Positions 51,391 through 60,900 of a stretch of DNA of 64,000 bases are shown one piece after another. Every line of letters begins with the position of its first letter. Position 1 is the stretch's first letter. Made by a program: the position numbers and the translations under genes. This DNA is from Actinokineospora fastidiosa (GTDB lineage: Bacteria; Actinomycetota; Actinomycetes; Mycobacteriales; Pseudonocardiaceae), in contig NZ_BMRB01000009.1 in the NCBI RefSeq assembly GCF_014648415.1, forward strand, positions 124,001 to 188,000, read 5' to 3'. Below the pieces are notes generated by a model. It did no database searches and had not been told where the DNA came from. It saw nothing but the letters and a program-made list of their open reading frames with translations.

Positions 51391-54300
51391 ATGCGAACTC
51401 GTCTCCTGACCCACGCCCTTGCCCTGACCATGGCCCTCACGACAGCCACCGCGGTCGGCGCGCCGAGGCCGCCGTCCGCGGTGGCCGAAGGCGGGCCTTC
51501 GGTCACCGATCCCGCGATCCCGAGCGTGCCGGTCACGGCGCCGTCGATGGGGCCTAGGGAAGCTGATCAGGCCACTACCAACGCGCTGAGCGGCGACCAG
51601 CCCTCGGCCGCAGGCCCGCCGGACGGTGTCGGCACGTTCGCCAAGACGCCGTTCTCGGCATCGGCGTCGTGGTCGGTCGCTGAGCAGACCGGGGACTTCT
51701 CCTGGTCCTACCCGTTGCGCATGCCGCAGGTCCCGGGTGGGCTCGTCCCGGCTTTCAACCTGTCCTACCGGTCGTCCGCGGTCGACGGCCTGACCAGCGC
51801 GACGAACAATCAGGCGTCGTGGGTCGGCGACGGCTGGAACCTGTCGGCAGGCTTCATCGAGCGCTCGTACGGCGGGTGCGCCGAGGACACCGAGGGCGGC
51901 ACCACGCCGCCGCAGACCGGCGACCTGTGCTGGCGCACCGACAACGCGACCGGCACGCTCGGTGCCCTGGTCAAGGGCGCCGACGGCTGGCGGCTGAAGG
52001 ACGACGACGGTTCCCGCGTCGAGCGCATGACCGGGGCCGCCAACGGCGACGACGACGGCGAGCACTGGAAGGTCACCAAGACCGACGGCACGCAGTACTT
52101 CTACGGCTCCAGCCAGGCGGCGGGCTCCACCTGGACGGTGCCCGTGTTCGGCGACGACGTCGGCGAACCGTGCCACGGTGCGACCTTCGCCGCCTCGTCC
52201 TGCGCGCAGGCGTGGCGCTGGAACCTTGACCGCGTCGTCGATCCGCACGGCAACGTCATCGTTTACAGCTACGAAAAGGAGACCAACTCCTACGGCCGCA
52301 ACCTGGAGGACACCGCGGTGTCCTATGTGCGGGCGGGCACGCTGCGCAAGGCGGAGTACGGCTTGCGGGACGGTGGCACGGGTCCCGCGCTCGCCGTGGT
52401 CGAGTTCACCAGCGCGGACCGGTGCGTGCCGGGAAGCCAGTGCGCCCCCGACAAGAAGGAGAACTGGCCGGACGTCCCGTGGGCGGAGAAGTGCGACACC
52501 CCCACCTGCGCCGACCGGCACGCACCCACGTTCTGGTCGACCAAGCGCCTGGCGAGGATCACGACGCGGACCTGGTCGGGCACGGCGCACGTCGATGTCG
52601 ACTCATGGGCGCTCGACCATCAGTACCCCGATCCGGGTGATGGTGAGAAGGCCGCGCTGTGGCTCAAGAGCATCACCCACACCGGGCACGTGGGCGGCAC
52701 CGCGGCATTGCCGCCGGTGACCTTCGAGGGCAAGAAGATGCCCAACCGCGTCGAGAGCGTCGACGGGGTCGGACCGCTCAACCGCTACCGGGTCACCGGG
52801 ATCGTCTCCGAGTCCGGGGGCATCGTCGACATCTCCTACGCCGCTCCGGACTGCGTCGCGGGCGTGTCCATGCCTGTGAGCCCCGAGTCCAACGCATTGC
52901 GCTGCTTCCCGGTGACGTGGAGCAAGAAGGACTTCGCGCAGCGGACCGACCATTTCCACAAGTACGTCGTCGACACCATCCGGGTGTCGGACCGGCTGGC
53001 GGTCAACGCCGATCAGCTCACCCGCTACGAGTACCTCGATGGCGCGGCATGGCACTTCAGCCAGTCGGAGTTCACCAAGCCGGACAAGAAGACCTGGGAC
53101 GAGTTCCGCGGCTACGGCCGGGTCCGCGTCCACCGCGGCGACCCGGACGACACCAGCCCGGTCACCATGATCGAGCACCGCTTCTTCCGGGGCATGCACG
53201 GTGACAAGCTGCCGAGCGGCGCCCGGAACACCTCGGTGACCGACTCGCGTGGCGTCGCCCGCGTCGACCACGACTGGCTCAACGGCTTCGCGTTCGAGCG
53301 CAAGACGCACCTCGGGCAGTCCGAGACTGTGGTCGACACCGCCATCCACACCCCGGGTTGGCGGGGTCCCACCGCCGTCCGGGGTGAGTTCGAGGCCTAC
53401 ATGGTGCACACGGCCGCCACCGACGTCCACACCGCCGTGCCCTCGGGCTGGCGGATCACTCGGGTCGAGCACACCCACGACGAGTGGGGCCAGACCACGA
53501 TGGTCAACGACCTCGGCGACCTGGCCATCGCGGCCGACGACCGCTGCACCCGCACCTCGTACGCGCGCAACACGACGCGGCGGATGTCGCTAGTGCATCG
53601 TTCGGAGACGGTGGCCGTCAGCTGCTCCCAGACCCCGGTGTTCCCGGACCACGCGATCTCGGACCGCCGGGTCGCCTACGACGACGGTGGCTTCGGTGCG
53701 GCGCCCACCGTGGGCAACGTGACCCGGATCGAGACACTGCGCGAGCGCCCGGCGTCCGGCCCCGTCTACGAAACGACGAGCACCACGGAGTACGACGTCC
53801 ACGGGCGTCCGATCGCGGTGACCGACGCCCTGGACGTGACCACGACCATCGCGTTCACCCCGGCCACCGGGGGACCGGTCACCCAGGTCAAGACGACCAA
53901 CCCGATCGGGACGACGACCGTCACCATGGAGAAGGCGCGCGGTCTCACCACCAAGATCCGTGATCCGAACGGGAACACCACCGAGGCTCGGTACGATCCG
54001 CTCGGCCGCACCGTGTCGATCTGGCTGCCGAACCGGCCCAGCGCAGGCTACGGCCCGAGCACCAAGTACGCCTACGCCGTCCACAACGACAAGCCGTCGT
54101 CGATCACCACATCCTCGATCAACACGGACGGCACCTACCTGGTGTCGACCGCGATCTACGACGGCCTGCACCGCGAACGCCAGACGCAGGTGCCGACCGA
54201 CGGTGGGCGCCTCATGACCGACACGGTCTATGACTCCCAGGGGCGTGTCGTCAAGGAGACCAGGCCCTATTTCAACGCCGGCCCGGTCGACACCACGCTG

Positions 54301-57078
54301 TGGGCGGCATCGGACGTCGATGTGCCCTCGCTGACGTTCACCGAGTACGACGGAGCGGGCAGGCAGGTCGCGCAGATCGTCAAGACCGGCAGCACCGAGC
54401 GATGGCGGACGACGACGGCATACGAGGGCGACCGCGTCCACCGGACACCACCGGCTGGTGGTACTGCCACGACGACCATCGTCGACGCTCTGGGCCGCAC
54501 GACGGAGCTGCGCCGGTACGCGGCTCCTACCCCGACGGGCGCGTTCGACAGCACGGTGTTCACCTATGCGCCGTCGGGGGGCATGGCCACCGCGACCGAC
54601 GCCGCGGGAAACCGGTGGCGCTGGGCCTACGACGTGCGTGGCGACATCGTGCGCTTCGAGGACCCCGACAAGGGCACCACCACCTCCAAGTACGGCCTCG
54701 CGGGACGGCTGGATTCCACGACCGACGCGCGGGGGACGACGCTCGCTTACCGCTATGACGGTCTCGGGCGCAAGATCGAGGTCCGGCAGGGCGACCTCAA
54801 CGGCCCACTGCTGCAGCGGCGGACGTATGACACGGCGCTTTTCGGCAAGGGGATGCCCGCGACATCGACCCGGTTCGTCGACGGCCACGCTTACACAACG
54901 GCGGTCGACTCGTACACGCCGCTGTACGCGCCGAGCCGCTCGTCGGTGACCGTGCCCGAGGTCGAGGGCGCGCTGGCGGGCACGTACACCACCGACTACA
55001 CCTACACCTTCGACGGCAGGCTCGCCGGGGAGACCATGCCACCGGTCCCTGCCGCGGGCATCACGGCCGGTGAGGCCGTGACCTACGCCTTCGACGCGTT
55101 GGGCAGGCCGATCACGACCGAGGCGGGCACCGACGACATCGTCTCCGCCACGACGTACACCAAGTACGGCGAGGTATCCCGCATCCACCTCGGCTCACCG
55201 GGCAGACGCACGTGGCTGAGCAGGTACTACGAAACCGACACCCGCAGGCTCAACCGGTCCATAGTCGACGCCGAGGTGCCTGCTCCGATGCAGTCGGACG
55301 TCAACTACACCTACGATCCCGCGGGCAACGTCACGTCCATCGTCGACCAGCCGATCGGCCAGCCGCGCGACCTGCAGTGCTTCCGGTACGACCATCTCCG
55401 GCGGCTTACCGAGGCGTGGACCCCGCGGCACGATTGCTCCGCCCGACCCGCCACGGCGGAGCTCAGCGGCCCGGCGCCGTACTGGCACTCGTACACCTAT
55501 GACGCGTCGAGCAACCGGAAGACCGAGGTACAGCACTCGGCTGGCGGTGACCTGACACGCACCTACGCGTACCCGGAGGCGGGGAAGCCGCACGCGCTCG
55601 AAGCGGTGACCTCGGTCGGGCCCGACGGCACGTCCGTCGACGAGTTCGGGCACGACGCCTCAGGTAACACCGTGAGCCGCCGCGTCGGGTCCGTCGAGCA
55701 GACCATCGAGTGGGACGCGGAAGGGAGGGTCGGTCAGGTCGGCACCGCCGGCTCCGAGACGTCGTTCGTCTACACCGCCGACGGCACGAGGTTGCTGCGG
55801 AAAGCACCGGACGCGACGACGCTGTACTTGGGCGGACAGGAGATCCGGCTGCCCGAGGGTGGGACGACCGCGACCGTCACCCGCTACTACCGGCACGGCG
55901 GGGAAGTCGTGGCGATGCGCCGCGGCGCCACTCTGACCTGGCTCGCTAGCGACCGTCAGGATACCTCGCAGATCGCCGTGGAAAGTTCCACGATGGCCGT
56001 CACCAAGCGTCGGCAGTTGCCTTTCGGCGCACCCCGCGGCACCGCGGTCCCGGACCTCGCGGGCGACCGCGCTTTCGTCGGCGGGATCCGGGACGCGAGC
56101 ACCGGGCTGATCGAGATCGGCGCGCGTGCGTACGACGCCGAGTTCGGCCGGTTCGTCTCCGTGGATCCGGTGATGGACACCGGGGACCCCACGCAGTGGA
56201 GTTCCTACGCCTATGCGGGCAACACGCCGGTCACCATGTCCGACCCCACCGGCCAGGTCCACTCGTGCCCGGACTTCGACTGCAGGGGCGGCAAGGGGCC
56301 CAACCCCAATCTGCCGGGGAAAGGCTCCGGAAACCCCGGGCCGCACCAGCCGACCCAGGAGGAAGAAGTCACAGCGGCGGTGATCAGCACCATCGCCAAC
56401 GACGGCAAGCGCGTCCTGAAGGACGACGACAGCCCCGAGGCCTACGCCTACTGGGAATACTCGGCGACCAAGAACGTGGTGAACGCCTTCTCCATGGAAA
56501 TGCTCCTGCAGGGACACCCCCTGTGGATCGTGGAGATGTTCCGATCCGACTACTGCAAGTGGCTTGTCTGCCACGTCGACAACCCGGTGGCCGCCGCGCT
56601 GTGCAACTGCCTGGTCGAGGATCCGCTCAACCGGGTCACCCTGGCCGAGGCGGTGGCCGCGGGTCTCGGCGGCAAGCTGCCTGCCGGTCGGAGCGCGGGC
56701 GCACGCGGGGGCCAGACGAGTTCGCCGAGGCTGGTCGCGGGGATAACGGTTCACCGTGAAATGGAACTGGCCGGGGCGTTGCGGGAAATTCGATTGTCGA
56801 AGCACAACTACACGATTCCCGGCCTGAAGGCCACGCGAAATGAGGCGGACCTCATGGGGATGGCATGGGTGGGACCGGGCTACAAGCGCGCCAGCGATGG
56901 CCGGACACTGGTCAGCGCGGACGGCCTGCGCCAGTACCGCCCGCCGTCGATGAAGCCGAACAACCCGGACGAGTATGGTGGCCCCGGTATGTACGCCAAC
57001 TTCGAGTCGAGATATGAAGGTCAGGTCACGAAGAGGTGGCAGGGGAACGGTCACCTGGTGATCGTGGAAGGGCCGTAG
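51391..57078 (+). CDS. secreted Rhs/YD-repeat polymorphic toxin 1, 1895 aa
   Basis: Exported Rhs-type protein whose YD repeats form a shell around a variable C-terminal toxin. ATG at 51391 behind AGGAA. Signal peptide MRTRLLTHALALTMALTTATAVGA. YD repeats include RYDPLGRTVSIWLP, YDGLGRKIEVRQGD and YDPAGNVTSIVD. The Rhs core ends at residue ~1615 with GARAYDAEFGRFVSVDPVMD and NTPVTMSDPTGQ. The ~280-residue C-terminus contains a Cys-rich helical part and an end module DGRTLVSADGLRQYRPPSMK followed by YANFESR and WQGNGHLVI. This end module resembles a toxin domain seen at the tips of other polymorphic toxins; I cannot name the family with certainty. The immunity gene overlaps its stop. Confidence 0.88.
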   Translation: MRTRLLTHALALTMALTTATAVGAPRPPSAVAEGGPSVTDPAIPSVPVTAPSMGPREADQATTNALSGDQPSAAGPPDGVGTFAKTPFSASASWSVAEQTGDFSWSYPLRMPQVPGGLVPAFNLSYRSSAVDGLTSATNNQASWVGDGWNLSAGFIERSYGGCAEDTEGGTTPPQTGDLCWRTDNATGTLGALVKGADGWRLKDDDGSRVERMTGAANGDDDGEHWKVTKTDGTQYFYGSSQAAGSTWTVPVFGDDVGEPCHGATFAASSCAQAWRWNLDRVVDPHGNVIVYSYEKETNSYGRNLEDTAVSYVRAGTLRKAEYGLRDGGTGPALAVVEFTSADRCVPGSQCAPDKKENWPDVPWAEKCDTPTCADRHAPTFWSTKRLARITTRTWSGTAHVDVDSWALDHQYPDPGDGEKAALWLKSITHTGHVGGTAALPPVTFEGKKMPNRVESVDGVGPLNRYRVTGIVSESGGIVDISYAAPDCVAGVSMPVSPESNALRCFPVTWSKKDFAQRTDHFHKYVVDTIRVSDRLAVNADQLTRYEYLDGAAWHFSQSEFTKPDKKTWDEFRGYGRVRVHRGDPDDTSPVTMIEHRFFRGMHGDKLPSGARNTSVTDSRGVARVDHDWLNGFAFERKTHLGQSETVVDTAIHTPGWRGPTAVRGEFEAYMVHTAATDVHTAVPSGWRITRVEHTHDEWGQTTMVNDLGDLAIAADDRCTRTSYARNTTRRMSLVHRSETVAVSCSQTPVFPDHAISDRRVAYDDGGFGAAPTVGNVTRIETLRERPASGPVYETTSTTEYDVHGRPIAVTDALDVTTTIAFTPATGGPVTQVKTTNPIGTTTVTMEKARGLTTKIRDPNGNTTEARYDPLGRTVSIWLPNRPSAGYGPSTKYAYAVHNDKPSSITTSSINTDGTYLVSTAIYDGLHRERQTQVPTDGGRLMTDTVYDSQGRVVKETRPYFNAGPVDTTLWAASDVDVPSLTFTEYDGAGRQVAQIVKTGSTERWRTTTAYEGDRVHRTPPAGGTATTTIVDALGRTTELRRYAAPTPTGAFDSTVFTYAPSGGMATATDAAGNRWRWAYDVRGDIVRFEDPDKGTTTSKYGLAGRLDSTTDARGTTLAYRYDGLGRKIEVRQGDLNGPLLQRRTYDTALFGKGMPATSTRFVDGHAYTTAVDSYTPLYAPSRSSVTVPEVEGALAGTYTTDYTYTFDGRLAGETMPPVPAAGITAGEAVTYAFDALGRPITTEAGTDDIVSATTYTKYGEVSRIHLGSPGRRTWLSRYYETDTRRLNRSIVDAEVPAPMQSDVNYTYDPAGNVTSIVDQPIGQPRDLQCFRYDHLRRLTEAWTPRHDCSARPATAELSGPAPYWHSYTYDASSNRKTEVQHSAGGDLTRTYAYPEAGKPHALEAVTSVGPDGTSVDEFGHDASGNTVSRRVGSVEQTIEWDAEGRVGQVGTAGSETSFVYTADGTRLLRKAPDATTLYLGGQEIRLPEGGTTATVTRYYRHGGEVVAMRRGATLTWLASDRQDTSQIAVESSTMAVTKRRQLPFGAPRGTAVPDLAGDRAFVGGIRDASTGLIEIGARAYDAEFGRFVSVDPVMDTGDPTQWSSYAYAGNTPVTMSDPTGQVHSCPDFDCRGGKGPNPNLPGKGSGNPGPHQPTQEEEVTAAVISTIANDGKRVLKDDDSPEAYAYWEYSATKNVVNAFSMEMLLQGHPLWIVEMFRSDYCKWLVCHVDNPVAAALCNCLVEDPLNRVTLAEAVAAGLGGKLPAGRSAGARGGQTSSPRLVAGITVHREMELAGALREIRLSKHNYTIPGLKATRNEADLMGMAWVGPGYKRASDGRTLVSADGLRQYRPPSMKPNNPDEYGGPGMYANFESRYEGQVTKRWQGNGHLVIVEGP

Positions 57079-57425
57079 TGGTGCACGCTGAGGTCAAGCA
57101 CTTTATCTCACCCGACATTGATCTGTCCGACCCGACGGCTGACTTCCCCGACGACGATGCGGTGCTGATCGTAGCGCTCGTCGGGCCGAAGGGCGGTGAG
57201 GGCGAGGAGTCGCTGCAGTTCGAGGTGATGACGCCGAACGCCCTGGCCCGTCGACTGGAGGCACTGGGGGTCGTGTTCGGCCAAGGCGTGGTGGTCGTCG
57301 AACACCTGAGGGTCGGCGCGGTGCTCGACCTGATCCGCGCCCGCGTCGAACGTGTTGCCGGACTGACCTGGTCCGACGTGGCTCGGCGGTTGGGCAGGCT
57401 GGGGGAGATGGAGGGGGAGGACTGA
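57078..57425 (+). CDS. Imm8-family immunity protein, 115 aa
   Basis: Predicted cytoplasmic antidote of the preceding Rhs toxin. The GTG at 57078 overlaps the toxin stop by one base (TAGTG); a second GTG is the next codon. The pattern AEVKHFISPDIDLSDP, ALVGPKGGEGEESLQFEVMT (~residues 32-51), PNALARRLEALG, VVVEHLRVGAVLDLIRARVE (~71-90), and RVERVAGLTWSDVARRLGRL fits the Imm8 family as I know it. Position and size fully fit a toxin-immunity pair. It is followed by a hairpin terminator. Confidence 0.82.
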   Translation: MVHAEVKHFISPDIDLSDPTADFPDDDAVLIVALVGPKGGEGEESLQFEVMTPNALARRLEALGVVFGQGVVVVEHLRVGAVLDLIRARVERVAGLTWSDVARRLGRLGEMEGED

Positions 57426-57429
57426 CGGC

Positions 57430-57469
57430 GCGACCGGGCGACTGTCGACTTCAACGGCTGCCCGGTCGC
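57430..57469 (+). terminator. terminator hairpin after the immunity gene
   Basis: GCGACCGGGC (57430-57439) and GCCCGGTCGC (57460-57469) form a perfect 10-bp stem with a 20-base loop, just after the Imm8 stop. Confidence 0.75.
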
Positions 57470-57710
57470 CGTGTTGGCGCGACCCGCCTGACGCGCTGTT
57501 CGGGGTCTTCGGCGGTGAAGGTCAGCAAGACCTGCGCTGACGGACAGGTCGAAAGCACCGTGGCCAGGTGCGGGCGCCGGGAGCGCCGGTCGGTGCCCGC
57601 GATGCGGGCACGCCGTATGCGGACAGCAGGCAGGGCGCTCGAGGGAGCGCGGCAGGAACCGGCCGAGAAAGAACCGCAGGTCGAGTTCGACGGTCCTCGA
57701 TAAACCCCGC

Positions 57711-57729
57711 CACGACCGTAGCGGTCGTG
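57711..57729. promoter_or_regulatory. perfect palindromic hairpin or operator
   Basis: CACGACCG (57711-57718) and CGGTCGTG (57722-57729) flank TAG. It lies about 180 bases upstream of the second Rhs gene and could be an operator or a small terminator. Confidence 0.4.
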
Positions 57730-57861
57730 CTTGGGCGCGCTGGCGCTTTGGGCGGTGCGGGTATTCGTCCTTCGCGCTGGTTGGCAACCGCCTAATCCGG
57801 TCGTAGCCCTTTCGGCTCTAACGTTCGCCGGTCGCTTGTGCGATCATTCCCTACGACGATT

Positions 57862-57928
57862 CGGTCCGCGTGCCGTCGGGGGACATGCGCTGGCTTCTGG
57901 GGTGACGGTTGCATTCTCGTCGGAAGGC
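57862..57928 (+). repeat. 5' block shared with the LamG gene, containing an in-frame TGA
   Basis: Matches 44546-44612 over the leader and first codons. Here the ATG at 57888 (equivalent to 44569) is followed six codons later by TGA at 57906-57908, so translation must begin at the TTG at 57909 or later. The shared CTGGGG in front of both TTGs supports TTG as the true start of both genes. Confidence 0.6.
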
Positions 57929-60900
57929 GAGCCGTTCGCGCGCGCTCGTCGGTATCGTGCTGGCTAAACGCCGTAGTGCCTTCTTCTCGCCAGTGCCGAC
58001 ACGGGTCATCGCCCGGGTCCTCGTGCCGGTGCTCGTGTTCACCGCAGTCAGCGGGCTGACGGCGACGAACGCGCTCGCCGCTTCCGGGCCTTCCATCGAC
58101 ATCCCCTCGATCCCGGCTGTGCCGGGCTCCCCCGCGGTGGTGGCGCCGCGCCAGCAGGACCAGGCGACGGCGAACCAGCTGGTCGGGAACCAGCCAGCAG
58201 GCTTGACGGCGCCGGACGGCGGCGGCGCCTTCACCCAGACCCCGCTCGCCGCGTCCGCCACCTGGGAGGTGTCGCCCCACACCGGCGACTTCACCTGGAC
58301 GTACCCGCTGCGGGTGCCGCCCGTGCCGGGCGGCCAGGCGCCGGACCTCGCCCTGACGTACAACTCAGCCACAGTGGACGGCCGTACCAGCGCCACCAAC
58401 AACCAGGCTTCCTGGGTCGGTGACGGGTGGCAGCTGTCCGTGGGGTTCATTGATCGGACCTACGGCGCCTGCTCCACCGACGACATGGGCGGGACGACGC
58501 CGCCGCCCTCGGGGGACCTCTGTTACCGCAGTGACAACGCCATATCCTCGTCCTGGGGCGTCCTCGTCAAGGGCGGTGGTACCTGGAAGCTGAAGAACGA
58601 CAACGGCACTCGAGTCGACTTGATCAAGAAGCCCGCCCTCGGGAACGGGGACGACGACGGCGAGCACTGGAAGATCACGACGGTCGACGGCGTCCAGTAC
58701 TTCTACGGCTCGCGCCCGACGGCGAACTCCACCTGGACCGTGCCGGTGTTCGGCGACGACGCGGGCGAGCCGTGCCATGCCTCCACGTTCGCGGACTCGT
58801 CGTGCTCGCAGGCATGGCGGTGGAACCTGGACAAGGTGATCGATCCCCACGGGAACGTCATCCACTACTCATACGACAAGGAGATGAACTCCTACGGCCG
58901 CAATCTGGAGGACGCGGCGGTGCGGTACGTCCGCGGCGGCACGCTGCGCAAGGCGGAATACGGGCTACGTGAGGGGCAGAGCGGCAACGCGCTCGCGATC
59001 GTCGACTTCGAGACCGCCGACCGGTGCGTGCCGGGCAGCGACTGCACTCCTGACAAACCTGACAACTGGCCGGACGTGCCGTGGGACGACCGGTGCGACA
59101 CGGCGACGTGTGAGGACAAGCACTCGCCGACGTTCTGGTCGACGAAGCGCCTGTCCAAGGTGATCACCCGGGCCTGGTCGGGATCGGCTTACACCGCCGT
59201 CGACTCCTGGGCCCTGGATCACCAGTACCCGGATCCAGGTGACGGCGAGAAGGCCGCGCTGTGGCTCAAGGGCGTCACCCACACCGGCCTGGTCGGGGGA
59301 TCGCTGTCCCTGCCCCCGGTCACGTTCGAGGGCAAGAAGATGGCGAACCGGGTGGAGAGCGTCGATGGCGTCGGTCCGCTCAACCGCTACCGGGTCACCG
59401 CGGTCGTGTCCGAGGCGGGCGGCATCACGGAGGTTGTCTACGCGGCGCCGAACTGCGTCGCGGGCGGTTCCATGCCCGCGAGCCCGGCGACCAACACGCT
59501 CAGATGCTATCCGGCCACGTGGAAGAAGAAGGACTTCGCCGAGCGAAGCGACCACTTCCACAAGTACGTGGTCGACACGGTCCGCGTCTCCGACCGTATG
59601 GCGACCTCGGCCGACCAGATCGTGCGCTACGAGTATCTCGGCGGCGCGGCGTGGCACTACGACGAGTCGGAGTTCACCGATCCCGAGGACAAGACCTGGG
59701 ACGAGTTCCGCGGCTACGGACGGGTACGCGTGCACCGCGGCCTCGACGAGGACATCAGCCCGATCAGTACGGTGGAGCACCGGTACCTGCGTGGAATGGA
59801 CGGCGACAAGCTGCCCGTGGGCACCCGCGACGTCTCCGTCGTCGACTCGGAGAACCTGGCCAGGGAGGACCACGACTGGCTCCGAGGCTTCGAGTACGAG
59901 ACCCTGACCTATCTCGGCCAGACCGAAACCGTCCTCGCCAAGACCATCAGCTCCCCGGTGTGGCGCGGCCCGACGGCCACCCGCGATCACCTTAAAGCGT
60001 ATATGGTCCACATCGGAAAGTCGGAGTCGTACACGGCTTTGACCACGGGGTGGCGCAAGACCCGCACGGAGTACACCTACGACGAGTGGGGCCAGAAGAC
60101 CTCGGTCGATGAGCACGGCGACCTGGCGACCACGACGGACGACAAGTGCACCCGAGTGCACTACGCGCGCAACAGCGCAGACTGGTTGATGGCGTTCCCG
60201 TACCGCTCGGAGACCGTGTCGGTGAGATGCGCGGCCGACCCGGTGTTCCCCGAGGACGCGCTTTCCGACAGCCGGGCCGCTTTCGACGGCCAGGCTTTCG
60301 GCACCCCGCCTATCAAGGGCGACGTCACCAAGACCCAGACACTGCTGGAGCGGCCCGCCGCGGGCCCGGTGTACCAAACCACCGGCACCGCGGACTACGA
60401 CGCCTACGGTCGGGCGGTCACCGTGGCCGATGTGCACGGCACGACGACCGCGGTCGCCTACACACCGGCGACCGGTGGACCGGTCACGCAGGTGAAGTCC
60501 ACCGGCCCGCTAGGCGCCGCGACGCTCACCCTGGATCCCGCCCGCGGTCTCACGACGAAGTCCAGGGACCTCAACGGCAACACCAGCGAGGTGAAGTACG
60601 ACCCGCTGGGCCGGACCGTGGAGGTCTGGCTGCCCAACCGGCCTCGGAGCCGGTACTCGGCGACCACGAGATACACCTACGACATCCGCAACGACCGGCC
60701 GTCATCGGTGACGACGGCGTCCATCGGGGCCAACGGCACCTATCTGGTCGGCAGCACCATCTACGATGGCAACTACCGGGAACGGCAACGCCAGGTCGCC
60801 ACCAACGGCGGCAGGCTGCTCATCGACACGCATTATGACTCTCAGGGCCGGGCGTCTGTGGTGACCAAGCCCTACCTGGCCTCGGGGGCGGTCGACGGCG

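Larger units (their letters stand above)
57426..57908. other. intergenic region between the two Rhs genes
   Basis: About 480 bases with a terminator (57430-57469), a short perfect palindromic hairpin (57711-57729), and at 57862-57908 the leader block shared with the LamG gene. Short frames here have no recognisable content; the region may contain decayed remnants of an older toxin or immunity gene. Confidence 0.5.
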
